Source: Chaetoderma sp. LZ-2023a (Eukaryota; Mollusca; Caudofoveata; Chaetodermatida; Chaetodermatidae). Taken from it: 64,000 nucleotides of DNA. Below, in pieces: positions 22,160-37,100 of the stretch. Made by a program: the position numbers and the translations under genes. Position 1 is the first letter of the stretch. Every line of letters begins with the position of its first letter. The stretch spans positions 185,259,047 through 185,323,046 of the forward strand of contig CM067369.1 in NCBI GenBank assembly GCA_034401795.1, given 5' to 3'. The notes below the pieces were generated by a model. That model was not told the DNA's origin and made no database searches. It saw only the letters and a program-made list of their open reading frames with translations.

Positions 22160-25100
22160 GTAAGTGACATCCACAAACACCATTATGTAGATTAAACACA
22201 TTTGATACCAAAGAAACCTTATTTATGATACGGTCAGACCAATTTAATGTTTTGTTTTGCGAAAATTCCCATCCAAAACACATGATCGGAGATGAGGGAA
22301 AAAAATAAAAATAATACACAATTTCAAGCTGAGAAGTTTTAGGCTGTTATAGTATTAATCCTTTCATCAGGCCTCTCCACGAGATGCGAGTGATTGCTCA
22401 CTTCCATTGCTTAGCAGCAATGGTAGCATATAGGTGAGTACTGACACAGCTCGCCTCACCGAGTTAAATTTAAATTCAATAGAGCAAGTTATTGCTCCCC
22501 TTTGAAATTCTCACGTTAATTGTCAAGATTGATTAATAAAATCCAAAAGTTTTTCTCAGTGAGTGTCCATTTGCAGGCGAAGAGAAGACTATAATTTTGC
22601 AAATGTACCACTGGAATGGCTGGTTCATTAATGAGCCAGCCATTCCAGTGGTAAATTTTCGAAAATAATCTCTTCACCAGCAAATGGACTTTTCTCATGA
22701 CCATTGCAAAGCCATTTTGAGTGGCTTGACCATTAAAGGGTTAACAAAACTACAGAGAAGAAAGAGTTACAGAAAATTCTGAGGAATTCCGAGTGATAAG
22801 GATTTTTCTGCGAAAGATTGCTAGATGGAAAGAATGTTAAAATCACTACCTTAAAATTCCAGCTTTATTTTTGTCTGGCCCGCGTAGCAAAAAGTGAGCC
22901 ATAGGGATTACTAATTCCGGTGGCGACACGCTAGAAAATCTTTTAGTTAAGGTTTTCAAATCAACTTATTTTTCAACAATGGCTCATCCGATTTCAATGA
23001 AACTTTACAGAAGTGATATATACTACACAGGGATGTGATTTGCATGACAGCAGATTTCACTTTTGGGCATTTTTACTAAATTTGTTCATGGTTTTGGACT
23101 TTGCATATTTTAATGTATTTTGCCAGTGTAGTTTTGACAAGTTAAGGTTTTTAAATCTACTAATTTGTCAACAATGGCTCATCCGATCTCAATGAAACTT
23201 TACAGAAGTGTTCTATCCTACCCAGGGATCTGATCTGCATGACAGCAGGTTTCATTTTGGGCATTTTTCCTAAATTTTCAGTTTTGGACTGAAATATTTT
23301 CATGGGTTTTGTTGTTACGGTCTTTTATGGACCATTCTTTTTCAACAGTGTATCACGAGATATTGATGCATTACAGTTGTTTGTTGGTACCTCACTGAAT
23401 ATATGTATTACGAACCATACCATGTGTACTTGGCAATCCACACTATCCATGTCTTTACAAGGCAAGTAATTCCATACTTCAGCGTTCTTGTTTTTCTAGA
23501 TATATATGGAAAAATTCAGTTAGGATGGTTTGTAAAACAAAAGAGTATATTGGTATTGCCTAATAAACACTCACATTACAACATAGGCTCTTTAGCATGT
23601 GATATCTTATTGTTTTAGCATGAGAGGATGCCATGGGTGGTCTTAGTCATGTTAGTGGACATACATATATATCCGCCTGGCTTGTCATCCATCCGTCTAG
23701 CCATCACACTATCCGTATGAGCCCATTTGGTCGCACTCAGTCAAATTTTTTATGAGTTGCCCATATGATTGTGTATCGCTAGATGACGTTTATTTTCGGC
23801 CCGGCCCCGTGAACGTGCTGTCAGTGATGGTGAAGGCATGAGGATTTGTGATGGCACTCCATCCTCGACTGTGCGCTCTACTCAGATTATATACATGTAT
23901 ATGTAGATTACGTTCGATATAGAATGTGTAAGCTGCTTGAAACAATACATTTAAAACTAAAAGTATGTACAATTGTGCAAAAATATGTATGTGACAATTT
24001 CACAATTTTGAAGTTGAGCAGCTTCCAGGATCACAATATGACCGAGATAGCTAAGTGAAATTGTTTAATAGAGCATTGCCTGGAACATCTAATTTAAAAA
24101 CCGGGCAGTGGACCCTGAACAAAGCAACACCCACTCTAGATTCATTACCCATTCCCTGACCCAGTAACCGATCTTTCAGGTTTTTAGTTTCATTTCTGAT
24201 AACGCTGCCGTAACCCTTTAACACTCATATCAGCCGAAAACGGTTTCTGTAGTGGTCTTGAGAAATGTCCATTTGCAGACAAAAAGAAGACTATTTTTGA
24301 AAATTTACCACTGGAATAACTGGCTGGATAACCGAGCCAGTCATTCCAGTGGTAAATTTTCAAAAATGGTCTGCTCTTGGTCTGAAAATGGAGATTTTCT
24401 ATGAGAAAATTAAAATTTTCCTAAATAAATTCAAGGGTTAAAGGATTAATGTGTGTTCACATTGGAGAGTTAATCTGACATAACGCCAGACTTATATGTA
24501 TGGTATGGCAGTACTCCAGATTAAGTCTAGTGAGAACACAGATATATAGCGTATCACATTTGTTTTAAATTTGAGAGGTGTGTGTGATTACAGGGTTCAA
24601 AGTGTGAAACTGGACTGGTCTTTAACCCTTTAATTCTACAGTGGTCTTGCAAATGGACATTCACTATATGCACACATTTCAAATTTCTTTTTGACCATTT
24701 AAAGGGTTTCTCTATTACTACTGAATTATCAGTTTATGTTGTTAAGTTCCATTCAACCCTTTAATGGTCAAGCGGGCTTCTACAAAATTTTCTCTTGCAG
24801 TGTGTCCATGTGCAAGTCAAGAGAAGACACATTTTGAAAAAATTGCCACAAATGACTGGCTCGGTAATGGAGCAAGTCATCAATGGATAAAATTTTGAAA
24901 ATATTTTCTCATGGCCTGCAGATGGACATTCCGCGAGATCATGGCAGAGGCCGGTTTTGTCCAGCTTGACCGTTAATGGGTTAACATTTATGTAAGTCAA
25001 GTGTTAGAAAAGAATTTCATGATAAAAGGCTGGTCAAAGTTTTGTATCATCTAAATGATAACGGTATATTCATTATTGATAACATACATGATACATGTAT

Positions 25101-28100
25101 TCTAATGTAGCAGCTGCTCAACAGGTCATACAAACAATTAGCCTGAATTTGTATTACAACCAGGCTTTCTCTTCTAGTTATTTCAGAAAGAGAATTATCA
25201 TAAGCGCAAGATTGATCCATTTTTAGCTATGCCCCACCCATTACTAGCTAAGGATTACGCCCAGGCTTTGCGTGCTGGCATAGATTTATATACTCTGAAC
25301 CCTGAATTCACAGAATTCAAATTTCAAGGTACATGTAACTATGCTACAAGTAAGCTGTTGAATAATTTGAAAATAGCGTGACTTGTTACTGTTAAACGCT
25401 TTAACCCTTTCACGACATAGCCAGCCAAATCCGGCCTCTGCAGTGGCCTTAGGGAATGTAGATTTGGATAATCGAGCCAGTCATTCCAGTGGTAAATTTT
25501 AAAAAATGGACTTCTCTTGGCATGCAAATGGACATTCAATAGACAAATATTTTAATTTTATTGACCAAATTTAAATCACCCAAAACTGCCTCTGCACTGG
25601 TCTTACGGGATGCTCATTTGTAGGACAACAGAAAGCTATTTTTGTAAGCTTCATTGATAAGTTTCCAAATATAGTCTTTACTTGTCTTGTAAAAATTAGA
25701 ATTTTCTTGAAAAATCTTGCCGATTAGTTCTTTACTGGTCAAATTTGGTCAATAAAATCCAAATACCTTGTTATTGTATGTCTATCTGCAGGTAAAGAGA
25801 AGAGTAATTTTGACAATTTATCAATGGAATGACTGGCTCGATTACCGAGTCACTCATTCAGTGGTAAATCTTCAAAAATTATTTTCTCAATACTACCGCA
25901 GAGGCCGGTTTTGGTCAGCTTGACCATTAAAAGGTTAAATGGTTAATTGACATGATTGATATGAGCAGCACTGTGAGACTCTGTTAATAGAATAGAGGTT
26001 AATCAGGGCTAATTAGGCGTAACACTATTTGTGACTCGAAAAGCATCATGTACTGGTATCAAATTCATATTCTAAACCTAACACTGGTTTCTGCCCATTG
26101 ACATTGTGATAAATCCTCATGGCCAATGGAGGGTTCTGATCTTTCACTCAAGTATATGGCATCCTAATCAAATATGTCACATGTAGCTGATGCCGCACAA
26201 TTAAAATGATGCGGCTCCATCATGAAAATCTAAGTCTGTCAATAAAGTGTACAAATTCTATGCTTAATTTACAATTAGTTTCAAAATACTCAATAGCTCA
26301 CCTACGTATAATTTTCTGGAAATTGATGGTCAAGCAGTTCAGGGATCGATTCCAACACGGTGAAGTGTGGGTGGAGCTTAGCTAAACATGGGCGGGACAT
26401 AGCTAAAGCTGGATTCCTCCATTCTTAGCTCACCTGGCCTGAAAGGCAAAGTGACCTTATGCCATGGCGACAGTCCGTCGTCCATCCATCCATCAACTTT
26501 TCCTTTAAACGACTTCTCAAGAACCACTGGGCCAATTTCAATTATATTTCGCAGGAAGCATCCTTAGGGCATAGAGATCCAAGTTTGTCAAACGAAGCCG
26601 ATCGCCTCATGAAATATGAGCAAGAGCTGAACCAAGTTTGTTCAAGGGAACTTGATCGACTGAATGGTTCGGTGGCCATCTTGGATGACCTAGTTTTAGC
26701 GAAAATGACTTCTCTAGAACCGTTGAACAGATCGGGCCGAAATATGGCAGATATGATTAGGGACTAAGGGCCATTAAAGTTTGTTCAAGGGAAGTTGATA
26801 TGTAAAAAACATGGCCACCGTCGACCAATCAAAATGTAGAGTGTTTGAAGCCGAAATTGGTTTTATATTGATTTTTTGATATTCTGGTTTCAAATTTGCC
26901 ATTTTTGAAACTGTCGGCTAAACGGTTAGGTACATGTAGCCATCTTGGGTCTTTTTCATGCCAAAATCTCCCATGCTAAATCAATGGGAACCTTGGCCGA
27001 TTTCAAATATATTTAGCAGGAAGCATCCTTAAGGTATAGGGATCCAAGTTCAAAGGAAGCTGATCGGCCAATCTGGCCGCCCATCTTCGATTTTGGTCAA
27101 TTTTTTAAACGTCTTTAAAAAATTTCTCAGAAACCGCATGGGGGATCGATTCAAAACTCATGAAACATTGTCTGGATCAACAGCTGAACCAAATTTGTTT
27201 GAGGGAACTTGATTGGCCAAATACTTCAGTGGCCATCTTGGATGATCTAGTCTTCGTGAAAATGACTTTTCCAGAACCTTGGAACAGATCAGGCTGAAAT
27301 TTGGGAGATATGACATGTATGATTAGGCGCCGTTAATGTAATTAATACATTGCCTAGTCCATCGAAAGTTGATACGTCAAAAAACATGTCTGCCATGAGT
27401 CAATCACAAATTTGAATTTTTTGGCGGACAATCATAAAAAAGTCTTCTTATTAACCAGGAGGCCAATTTTATTAAAAATTTGACTAAACCTTCCTCACAG
27501 AAATTAGATTGGTAAATTTTTCCAATGGTCATCTCATTTTGTTCGGTTGTGCCAGTGGCCAATAATTCTAGGTGAGCGATACAGGCCCCTTGGGCCTCTT
27601 GTTTTGTTTATTTCATGTCAGATGATATTTAATATTAACTTTATCGATATTTACATTGTAGCACATGATGCACATATGACCACTATATCCCATGAACATC
27701 TGTGTAATTACTATTTCGACTGAATTCAAATGTGTAATGTAACATTTTCCGAAGCCCTGATTGGCATAGTGTCATTAACTTAATAACACTGGATGAAAGC
27801 ATGGGTTATAATAGTAAACATCCTGCTGATTCATTATGCTTAAAATAGTTTAACACTTTAATAGTCACCCTAGCCGAAAGCAGCATTTTGCAATGGTCTT
27901 GAAGAATGTCCATTTGCAGACCAAGAGAAGACTATTTTGGAAAATTTACCACGGCAATAACTGGCTTGATAACTGAGCCAGTCATTCCAGTGGTATATTT
28001 TCCTTTGGTTTGCAAATGGACATCCACTAAGTAAATTTTTATTTTTATTTTTTTGACAAAGCTTGCCCATTAAAGTTTTTAAAGGGTTAAACTGTTTGAC

Positions 28101-31100
28101 AAGTTTCAATCAAATTTGTTCAAACTAATTAAAAGCTTTATTATTTTGCCTCTCAGAGACAGGCGTTCTATTAACATGATTAATGCAGATGAGAAATGAT
28201 GAAACTGTCTATTGCATACAACATATGTGTATTAACAATTTAGTCCTGAAGCCATAATACTTCAGTTTCAAAGCAACCAATTGAAACTAATTTTGCTGCG
28301 AGATTGTACTGCCTACCACAATTTTCAGACAAATTTCTTTGAACGCATTTAAGACTACTTCTTATAGCATAAAGAATTTGATCTGCTTGGTGGAAACAGT
28401 TAAAGACAGCATTCTGTCATTGAAAGGATAAAGATAATATTCGATCATTGAAGGGTTAATTTAGACAACTTTCGATCCTTGATGTACTGTTAACGATAAC
28501 TTTCAATCATTGCTTTTTATCACCAACAGAGATAGGGCTTCAAGATTGGGCTCTTTCCATCATCATTTCCATCAACCGCTGCTTGTTTCTATCAATGGTT
28601 CCATTCATTACCATTTACTGGTCATTGGGCAGGAAAATAACGAAATTGCTTAGTGAATGTTCATTTGCTGTGCAAGAGAATAATATTTCTGAAACTTTAT
28701 CACTAGAATGACAGGCTCAGTTAATGAGTCATGGCTCAGTTTATGAGCCAGTCATTTAAGGGATAATATTTAAGAAATAGTCTTCTGTGGGCCTGCAAAT
28801 GGACATTCCTCAAGACCACGGCAGAAATTGTTTTGGTCAACTTGACCATTAAAAAGTTAATGTTATTTCAGGTTGCAATGACCGATAACGTTTTTAGCTA
28901 TTATTGTAGCAGCTCAATAAACCATCATGTGTCTTAGTTAGTTAGTTGATCCATCATGTCAATTTGTCAGTCAGTCACAAAAGCGTATTCCGGGCTATAT
29001 CTAAAAATCTACTGATCCTATTTGAGTCAGATCTTAACATAAGAAAGGAACTTGCCATGCATGCAAATGTCCAGATTTTGGCTGTGATCCAGAGAAAATA
29101 ACCTGGATCAGATCAAATTCTGGATCGTGGAAACTACTGGTCCGATTTCGCTCAAATGTTAACACGGGAAAAGGTGTGACCATACACCTAGGATTCCATG
29201 ACTTTGGGTGTGATCCGAACAACATCCAGATAATTTGGAACCTGCAGCTACTGAGATTCTATCGACTTTGTTTTTTTGTATTTTCAGAATTTGCTGGTCT
29301 AAAGGTGCTTAAGTCAAACACACCTCTTCACACCCAGCAAGCAGCTGTGAATGCTTTAATTGAGAGAATCTTACCAGGTCGCTCTAAAGAATTCTTCATC
29401 ACTATCAATCCTGCTATCGGTCCCGAATTTAAGGATACATTTGTGGTGAGGATTAGACACACTACCCTTTCAACACTGGATATGATGAATTCTTTTCAAT
29501 CTAAGAAATAATCGCTTGAATAATTATCCTCATGTTGTGATGATACCTGTATTGCAATTGCCTTTGTCTGGTTGTCCATCTGTCTATCCACCTATCTCCT
29601 CTGAAACTAATTGGTGGAATTCAATCAAATTCTTTTTTTGTAATTTACCAACATGATTGTCGATTGCAAGACTACATTTATATTTGTCTTCACCCCTTCA
29701 ACTTGGTGTGAGGTTGTGTCAAAGGATCAGCACTGGGGAAAGCATGGGGATTTGTGATGATGTGCCATCGACTGTGCATACTAATTTGAATTTATTTTGA
29801 CTAGCTATTATTATCTATGATTACCTTCAAGTTGGAATTGCATGGCTATATGTTTGCTACTAATAAAGATGGAGTGCTATCACTAATGTTAGCCATGTCT
29901 GACTGAGAATTGTTCACTTTAACCCTTTAGTGGTCAAGCCGGCCCAAAAATGCCCTCTGTAATGGTCTTGTGGAATGTCCATTTACAGGCCATGATAATA
30001 CAATTTTTGAGAATTTACCACTGGAATGACTGGCTCGATAACCGAGCCAGTCATTCCAGTGATAAATTTTTGAGAATTGTATTCTCTTGTCCTGTAAATG
30101 GACATTCAATAGGCAGCTATTTAAATTTTCTTGACCCGATTTGACCATTAAAGGGTTAATATGTAGCATTACCAGGTAAGCTGAAATTCTGATAAGCGAA
30201 ATGTGGCCTCGGTGAAAATATTAGATTTTTTAAATTATGAATATCCAGGCATACATGTACACATGTGTGATCGTTAAGATGTTTATGTTACTGTAATGAT
30301 GTTTATTTTGCAGCTGTCATCAAACTTTAGTTCTATACAGATTGTTGGTACAAGTGGAGTCGCAGCAGCATGGGGATTTCATCATTATCTCAAGTATATG
30401 TGTGGTTGTCAAATCACCTGGGGTGGTCGACAACTGAATGTCCCGAGCCCGCTTCCAAAAATCCCCACTCCAATGATTATGGAGTCAAATGACAGGTACA
30501 AACATTAGTCAGTTACTGTTTGTATGTCATTATTGTAATAATAGATAGACGGATGGATAGGTAGTTGGGTGGGTCCGTGAATGAATGGGTGGGTGGATGG
30601 ATGTATGTATGTATGGGCATATGGTTGTGTGGAAGCGTGGGTGAATTGATGGATGGGTGGATGGAGACTAATGTGTCATATTATATGTAAAACCTCTGCC
30701 AATATTAGCTCAATTGACTCTTGTGGTCCTCTCCTGCCCTCCCTCTTATGCACTGTTAAAAGTGCTTGAATTGATGAATCTGATCTGTCACTCAAGTTTA
30801 TGACTTCATAATCAATTACGTCACAGATAGGCTGATGTCATAATCAAGACATGTAATGAATGACATATCTAAGTCTGTCATGAACGCTTAATAGTCTGTC
30901 AAGTGTACTAATTGTATGTCTGCTATTTAATAAACATTCTGTTGAATATTTTGAAAATAATTCAACTGGGCACTGTTGCTGCAATAGGTTAGTTAGTTTC
31001 AAAATATTCAACAGCTTACCTGTATAGTTACCTTGATATTGGGATTCTAGGAATTCATGGTTCGATCCATCCCAACACTCGCAAAGTGTGGGCGGAGCTT

Positions 31101-34100
31101 AGATAGAAATGGGCGGGGCATAGCTAAAAGTGTATTCATCCAGTTGCACGTCCCTTGATGTTATGTACCCTGATATGGCACCTTAGCTTTCTCGCATTTA
31201 TTCTCATAGGTTCAGGTATTATGAGAATGTATGTACAGTGAGCTATTCATTTGCCTGGCATAACTGGACACATTGGCAGCAGGAAATTGACTGGATGGTA
31301 ATGAATGGTATCAACTTACCGCTTGCATTCACAGGCCAGGAAGCCATCTTTAGAAAGGTAGAGAACAACATTTTGAAATCAATGTTTTGAAACTCATAAT
31401 TCTATTTTTCCTCAGTAGTAAGGTGCAAACCCTAAACAGTGAAACATGTTTATGTTTGTTTCCGAGTCAGGTGACATGTTGCCGTGACAGAAGACTATTA
31501 GTCTTTAGCCTTTCGATATGTTGCTATCTAATTAGAACATAGGGAAAGTAGAAAAAAAATTTTAAATCAAGGTTTTGGAAATCTGAATTTTATTTCTCCT
31601 ACATAAGGTGCAAATCCTAAAAAAATTTGTTTTCAGAGTCAGGAGGTGATTAGCCTTTCACATATGTTACCATCTAATTAGTATGTGTTAGATGGAATAA
31701 GAAATCAATCATGAATACAAAATGAATTTAAACATATACATAATTTAAAGAAATTAGATTAGCTATGATATTTGTTATTTTCATTTTTGATTTTGTTCAG
31801 TGTTGAAATTCAAATTGTCATGTTCTCAGTTTTACCATGGTTCACCACAAACACACATGATAGAATATTCTCTATAGGCTTTGCACAACTATTCAATTAT
31901 TCACGATTATTAGCTCGACTTTACGAAGTAAAACGAGCTATTGCGATACCCTGTACGTTGTCCGGCGGTGGTGGTGGCGGCGGCGGCATCCAATTTGCGT
32001 TTAGCTCAACTTTTCTATTTATATCTCATGTATGCTTAATCATACAGGACACAAACTTGGGCACATGCTTCCTTATAATGATACAGCATCTCACGATGAC
32101 CTTCAGAGCATCTATTCAGAATTTTAATGGTCCGTTCTTTTTGGTGAAAATCATAAATTTTATGAAAAATTTATCGGAAATTGTCAAGATGCATCATCTC
32201 CATAGCCACTTGGTGGATTTTATCCAAATTTGGCTGCAAAGATTCTGTAGTGGTAGGCTCTAAAACTTCAATTCACAATTTTGGTTGGTCAATTTTTTGG
32301 TGGCCATTTGGATTTTTTTTAAACTTTCCAGAACCATTTAAAACGCTACCCCTTAATTAGTTGGCCAATTTCAACGAAACTTGGGTGGAATGATCCTAGG
32401 CGTCAACATATCAAACGAGAATTTTGATTGGGCAATTTCTTTGGTGGCCGTCTTGGATTTGTTTTTTTAATTATCCATCATGTCTACCGGCAAATGGTTC
32501 AAATCCCAATGTTCCAGGTTAGCATTACACGCCCTTGGGCCTCTTGTTGATAAGACCTATATTTATTTATTAGTCAAGCTTAGTTCATTGCAAAGTTATA
32601 AATTGCAATCACATTCCTTTTTTTAAATATGATAGTGGACGATCACAAAACCAAATAATCAAAGATTTTCAATTTCCAAGATAGGTGTTTTTAGCTCACC
32701 TGGCCTGAGTCCGTCCGTCCATCAACTTTTCCTTTAAAACGACTTCTTCTCAAGAACCACTGGGTCGATTTCAATTATATTTGGCAGGAAGCATCCCTAG
32801 GGCATAGAGATTCAGGTTTGTTCAAACGAAGCCGATCGGCCAAAATCCAAAATGGCCAATTTTTAGAAACACTAAAAAATCTTCTCCGAAACCACTGGAG
32901 GAATTGATTCAAAACTCATAACACATCATCTATTGCAATGGTAGACCAAAGTTTGTTCAAGGCAACCTGATTGGACTATTTGCGTGGTGGCCATCTTGGA
33001 TGACCTAGTTTTCGCGAAAATTACTTCTCCCGAACCGCTGAAGGGATAGGTCTGAAATTTGGTAAATATGCTTAGGGACCAAGGTCCATTCAACTTTGTT
33101 CAAGGGAAGTTTGTACGTTAAAAACATGGCCACCATCAACCAATCAAAATTTAGCGTTTGTTGATCATATTGGCTTATTTGTATTTGATGTATTTTGTTG
33201 GCAAAAATCGATATATATATATATATATATATATGCTTACCAGTGTGGCGAGTTCAAATATGCCACTTTCGCGACTATCGGATAAACGGTTTGGCTGCCA
33301 TCTTGGTTTGTTTTCCCACCATAGGCTCCCATAGTAAAGCAATGGGCCCATAGTAAAGGAATGGGGAATTCTTTAAACGACCTCTTCTCAAGAACCACTG
33401 GGCCAATTTCAATTATATTTTGGAGGAAGCATTTATAGGGCATAGAGATATAACTTTGTTCAAACGAAGCGGGTCAGTCAAAATCCAAGATGGCCATCTG
33501 CCAAAATGGCTGATTTTTAGTAACACTTTAAAAAATATCTGAAACCGCTGGAGGAATTGATTCAACCCTCATAACACGTCATCTGTGGCAACGGTAGACC
33601 CAAGTTTGTTCACGGCAACCTGATTGGCCGATTTGCTTGGTGGCCATCTTGGATGACCTAGTTTTTGCGAAGACTACTTCTCCCGAACAGCTGAAGGGAT
33701 AGAGCTGAAATTTTGTAAATATGCTTAGGGACCAAGCGCCTTTCAAGTTTGTTCAAGGGACATTTGTTCGTTAAAAAAAATGGCCGCCATCAACCAATCA
33801 AAATTCAGCATTTCTTGGTCATATTGGCTTTTTTGTATTTGATGTATTTTGTGGCGAGTTCAAATATGCCACTTTCGAGACTGTCGGTTAAATGGTTTGA
33901 CTGCCATCTTGGTTTGTTTTCTCGGCATATGCTCCCATAGTAAAGCAATGGGCCCCATAGTAAAGCAATGGGGAATTCTTTAAACGACTTCTCAAGAACC
34001 ACTGGGACGATTTCAATTATATTTGGGAGGAAGCATTCATAGGGCATAGAGATCTAATTTTCTTCAAATGAAGCCGATCGGCCAATTTGGCCGCCGGCCA

Positions 34101-37100
34101 TCTTGGCCGCCAGCCATCTTGGCTTTAGGCCGATTTTAGGAAACGTTTTTAAAAATCTCCGAAACTGCTTGGGGGATTGATGCAAACCTCATGAAATATG
34201 ATTTATGGCAAGGGAACTTGATTGGTCAAATGGTTCGGCGGCCATCTTGGTTGACCTAGTTGTAGCAAAAATTACTTATTCTCCAGAAGCGCTGAAGGGA
34301 TCGGGCCGAAATTTGGCGGATATGATTAGGGCCTAAGGGCCATTAAAGTTTGTTCAAGAGAAGTTGATCCATCAAAAAACATTGCCGCCGTGGGCCAATC
34401 AAAATATAGCATGTTTGGTGGCCATATTGGATTTTTTTATTTGATGGATTTTGAGGCCGAAATTCGTTTTATATGTGTTTTGGGTATTCTGATCTCAAAT
34501 TTGCAATTTTCGAAACCATCGGATAAACGTTTTGGTGGCCATCATGTTGATAAAGAGCATTCTAGTTGAAATGCCTATTGTCCAGGTGAGCGATACAGGC
34601 CCCTTGGGCCTCTTGTTCATATATAAAGTCGGCTTACATTTACTGTGATACTAACCCAAGTGAATATGAAAATTATTTTTCAATACTACATTATATCTAT
34701 TTTACTTATTTTGTGACTTGCTTTGATGAAAGAATACATTAAAATGTTTTCCAGTTTTCGGGTCATTCAACCCAATGCCATTTTGCCCAGGACAATAATA
34801 ATTTCGACAGAATATCAATTCTTTAAACTAAACATTTTCGTTAATCATAAAATATTGGACAATACAGATTTGTTGTAATTATTTTAGTTAATAGCATCTA
34901 TGTTTGAGCAACATCTGGACACGCCTTGGAAAACCACAGTGGTGCAGTGCCACACTTTATAAACCACTGCATCACGTGTAGCTAAATGTTCATCTTGGGA
35001 TGTTTTAGAGTCCTAGTAAAAATAATTATCTCTTGGTTGCAAATGGTCATTAGATGAGAAGATCTATAAAGTTTCTTAACCAACTGTCCATTATTAAGTT
35101 AACTGTCTGCCTGCTGAATTTCTGCAGACAACATTTTCCATGGAGTTTACTCTGGACCTGTTGAATATTTTTAAAACCATTTGACTGAAAGTTGTTTGTA
35201 GCTAAGCCACCAATGACTTTCAGGCAAATTGTCTTTAAAATATTATGCAAGTCCATAGTTATTGCCCATTTAAATTATTGTCTGGTGACCTATAACAGCG
35301 AGACAGGTAAGATCAACTTTACCTTCTCGTCGGAATACTCATAATATCTACATATTTCAATTTATGCATATTTCAGGTCTACATAAAATTGGGCTTCAAT
35401 GACACTGATCTTGCAGCACATTTTGGTGGGCCAGCATTTCTTGCATGGTAAGTATATCTGTACTCAGAGTGAAGGTTGGCTCGAGTTCACGATCAAAATA
35501 GCCAGCCACGTGATGTCTCTGAAACCAGGAAACCCTCTAGACATAATGTAATAGTAAATGTTCAGGTTAGAATTTATAATGGTGTTATCTTAGCTTTGGA
35601 ACACTGGCATTCCAGTATTGCAATTTCAAAAGGTAATTCACCTTTCCAGAGTACCCACCCATTATATGACGTCATAATGAACTGCGTGGTGTGCACAATG
35701 ACATCATAATGAATGACGTCGATAAGTACGTCACGAACGCATATTTGATGACGGTCCATGGGCTGTTGTACAAATTGCTTGCTTTTACTATTTAATAAAT
35801 ATTCTGTTGAATATTTTGAAACTAATTTGACTGGGCGCTGTTGCTGCCTATGGCAGCAACAGCACCCAGTCTAATTAGTTACAAAATATTCAACAGCTTC
35901 CCTGTATAGTTTTCAGGAAATTGATAGCTAGGGCATTCGGGGATCGATCAATCCAAACACGGCGAGGTGTGGGTGGAGCTTATCTAGTGATGGGCGGGGC
36001 ATAGCTAAAAATGGAAAGGTCCATTGCATTCGGGTCTGTGTTTGTATGTCTGCACATATTTATGTCTATCTCAGTGACAACAGATGTGATTTGGCTAAAA
36101 TTTAACACAAGAAAGGTTATTAATGTAAGGAAGTAGATTTAAATCTATTTCTTATCTTTAACTTAACTGCAGTTGTCCCCTGTTCTTAAAAATGAAGTCC
36201 TAGTATATCAATTTCAAGGAACTCGTGAGAAACATTTTTGAAAATTCTGAAAATAATTTGATTGGAATCTGTTTCTGCCTTTTATAAATAACAGCTTCTA
36301 GTCAAATTATTTACAAAATTTCCAACGAAATAGTAGCTGATTGCCATTTTGAGCCAATTTGATCAATTGATCTATTATAATAGCATTACCCCGTTAATGG
36401 TCATGCTGGCTCAAACCAGCCTCTGTAATGGTCCTCGTAAATGTCCATTTGCAGGCAAAGAACTTATTTTTAATTTACTAATATAATAACTGGCTCGATT
36501 ATGAGCCAGCCATTCCAGTGTTAAACTTTCATATGTAAGCTTCTCTTGACCTGCGATATATATTCACTAACAAATATAATGTATGTATCTTGCATTTCAG
36601 GGCACGTATGGGAAACATGCGAGGATGGGGTGGCCCATTACCCTTGAACTGGATGAATGAGCAACTCGCGCTTCAGCATCAAATTCTTACTGAAATGCGT
36701 TCATTCGGAATGATTCCAGTTTTACCTGGATTCGCTGGACATGTCCCTAATTCTATCTCCAGGTGATAATATTAATCTGTATGATTACCTTTGTTGGTCG
36801 TCAATGCCAATGTTTATAGCGAACCTTAAAATTGGCTAACCGTTTAATGGTCAAGGCCGGCAGAAATGGGTTCTGCAGTGGGCATGAAAAATTTCCATTT
36901 GCATGCCAAGAGAAGGCTATTTCTGAAAATGTGGGGCTAGAATGACTGGTTCAATAACATGTCCAGCCATTCTTGTTGTAAATTTTCCAAAATACCCTCT
37001 TGGCATGTAAATGGCCGTTCATTAAGTAAAAATTTAGCTTTTCATGATCAATCTGACCCTTAAATGATTAAGATTTATAGTGCTTGAATTCAGAATGTTT

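Noticed and set aside
24211..24440. Hairpins as microRNA precursors or terminators
   Set aside because: The stems are over 80 bp, almost perfect, highly repeated and bounded by the same ends, which fits MITEs; bacterial terminators do not apply here.
31772..32263. 163-residue open frame with a poly-Gly run
   Set aside because: It lies across a repeat end and a GGT/GGC microsatellite, has no domain or codon pattern, and overlaps a recognisable AGCTCACC-type element.
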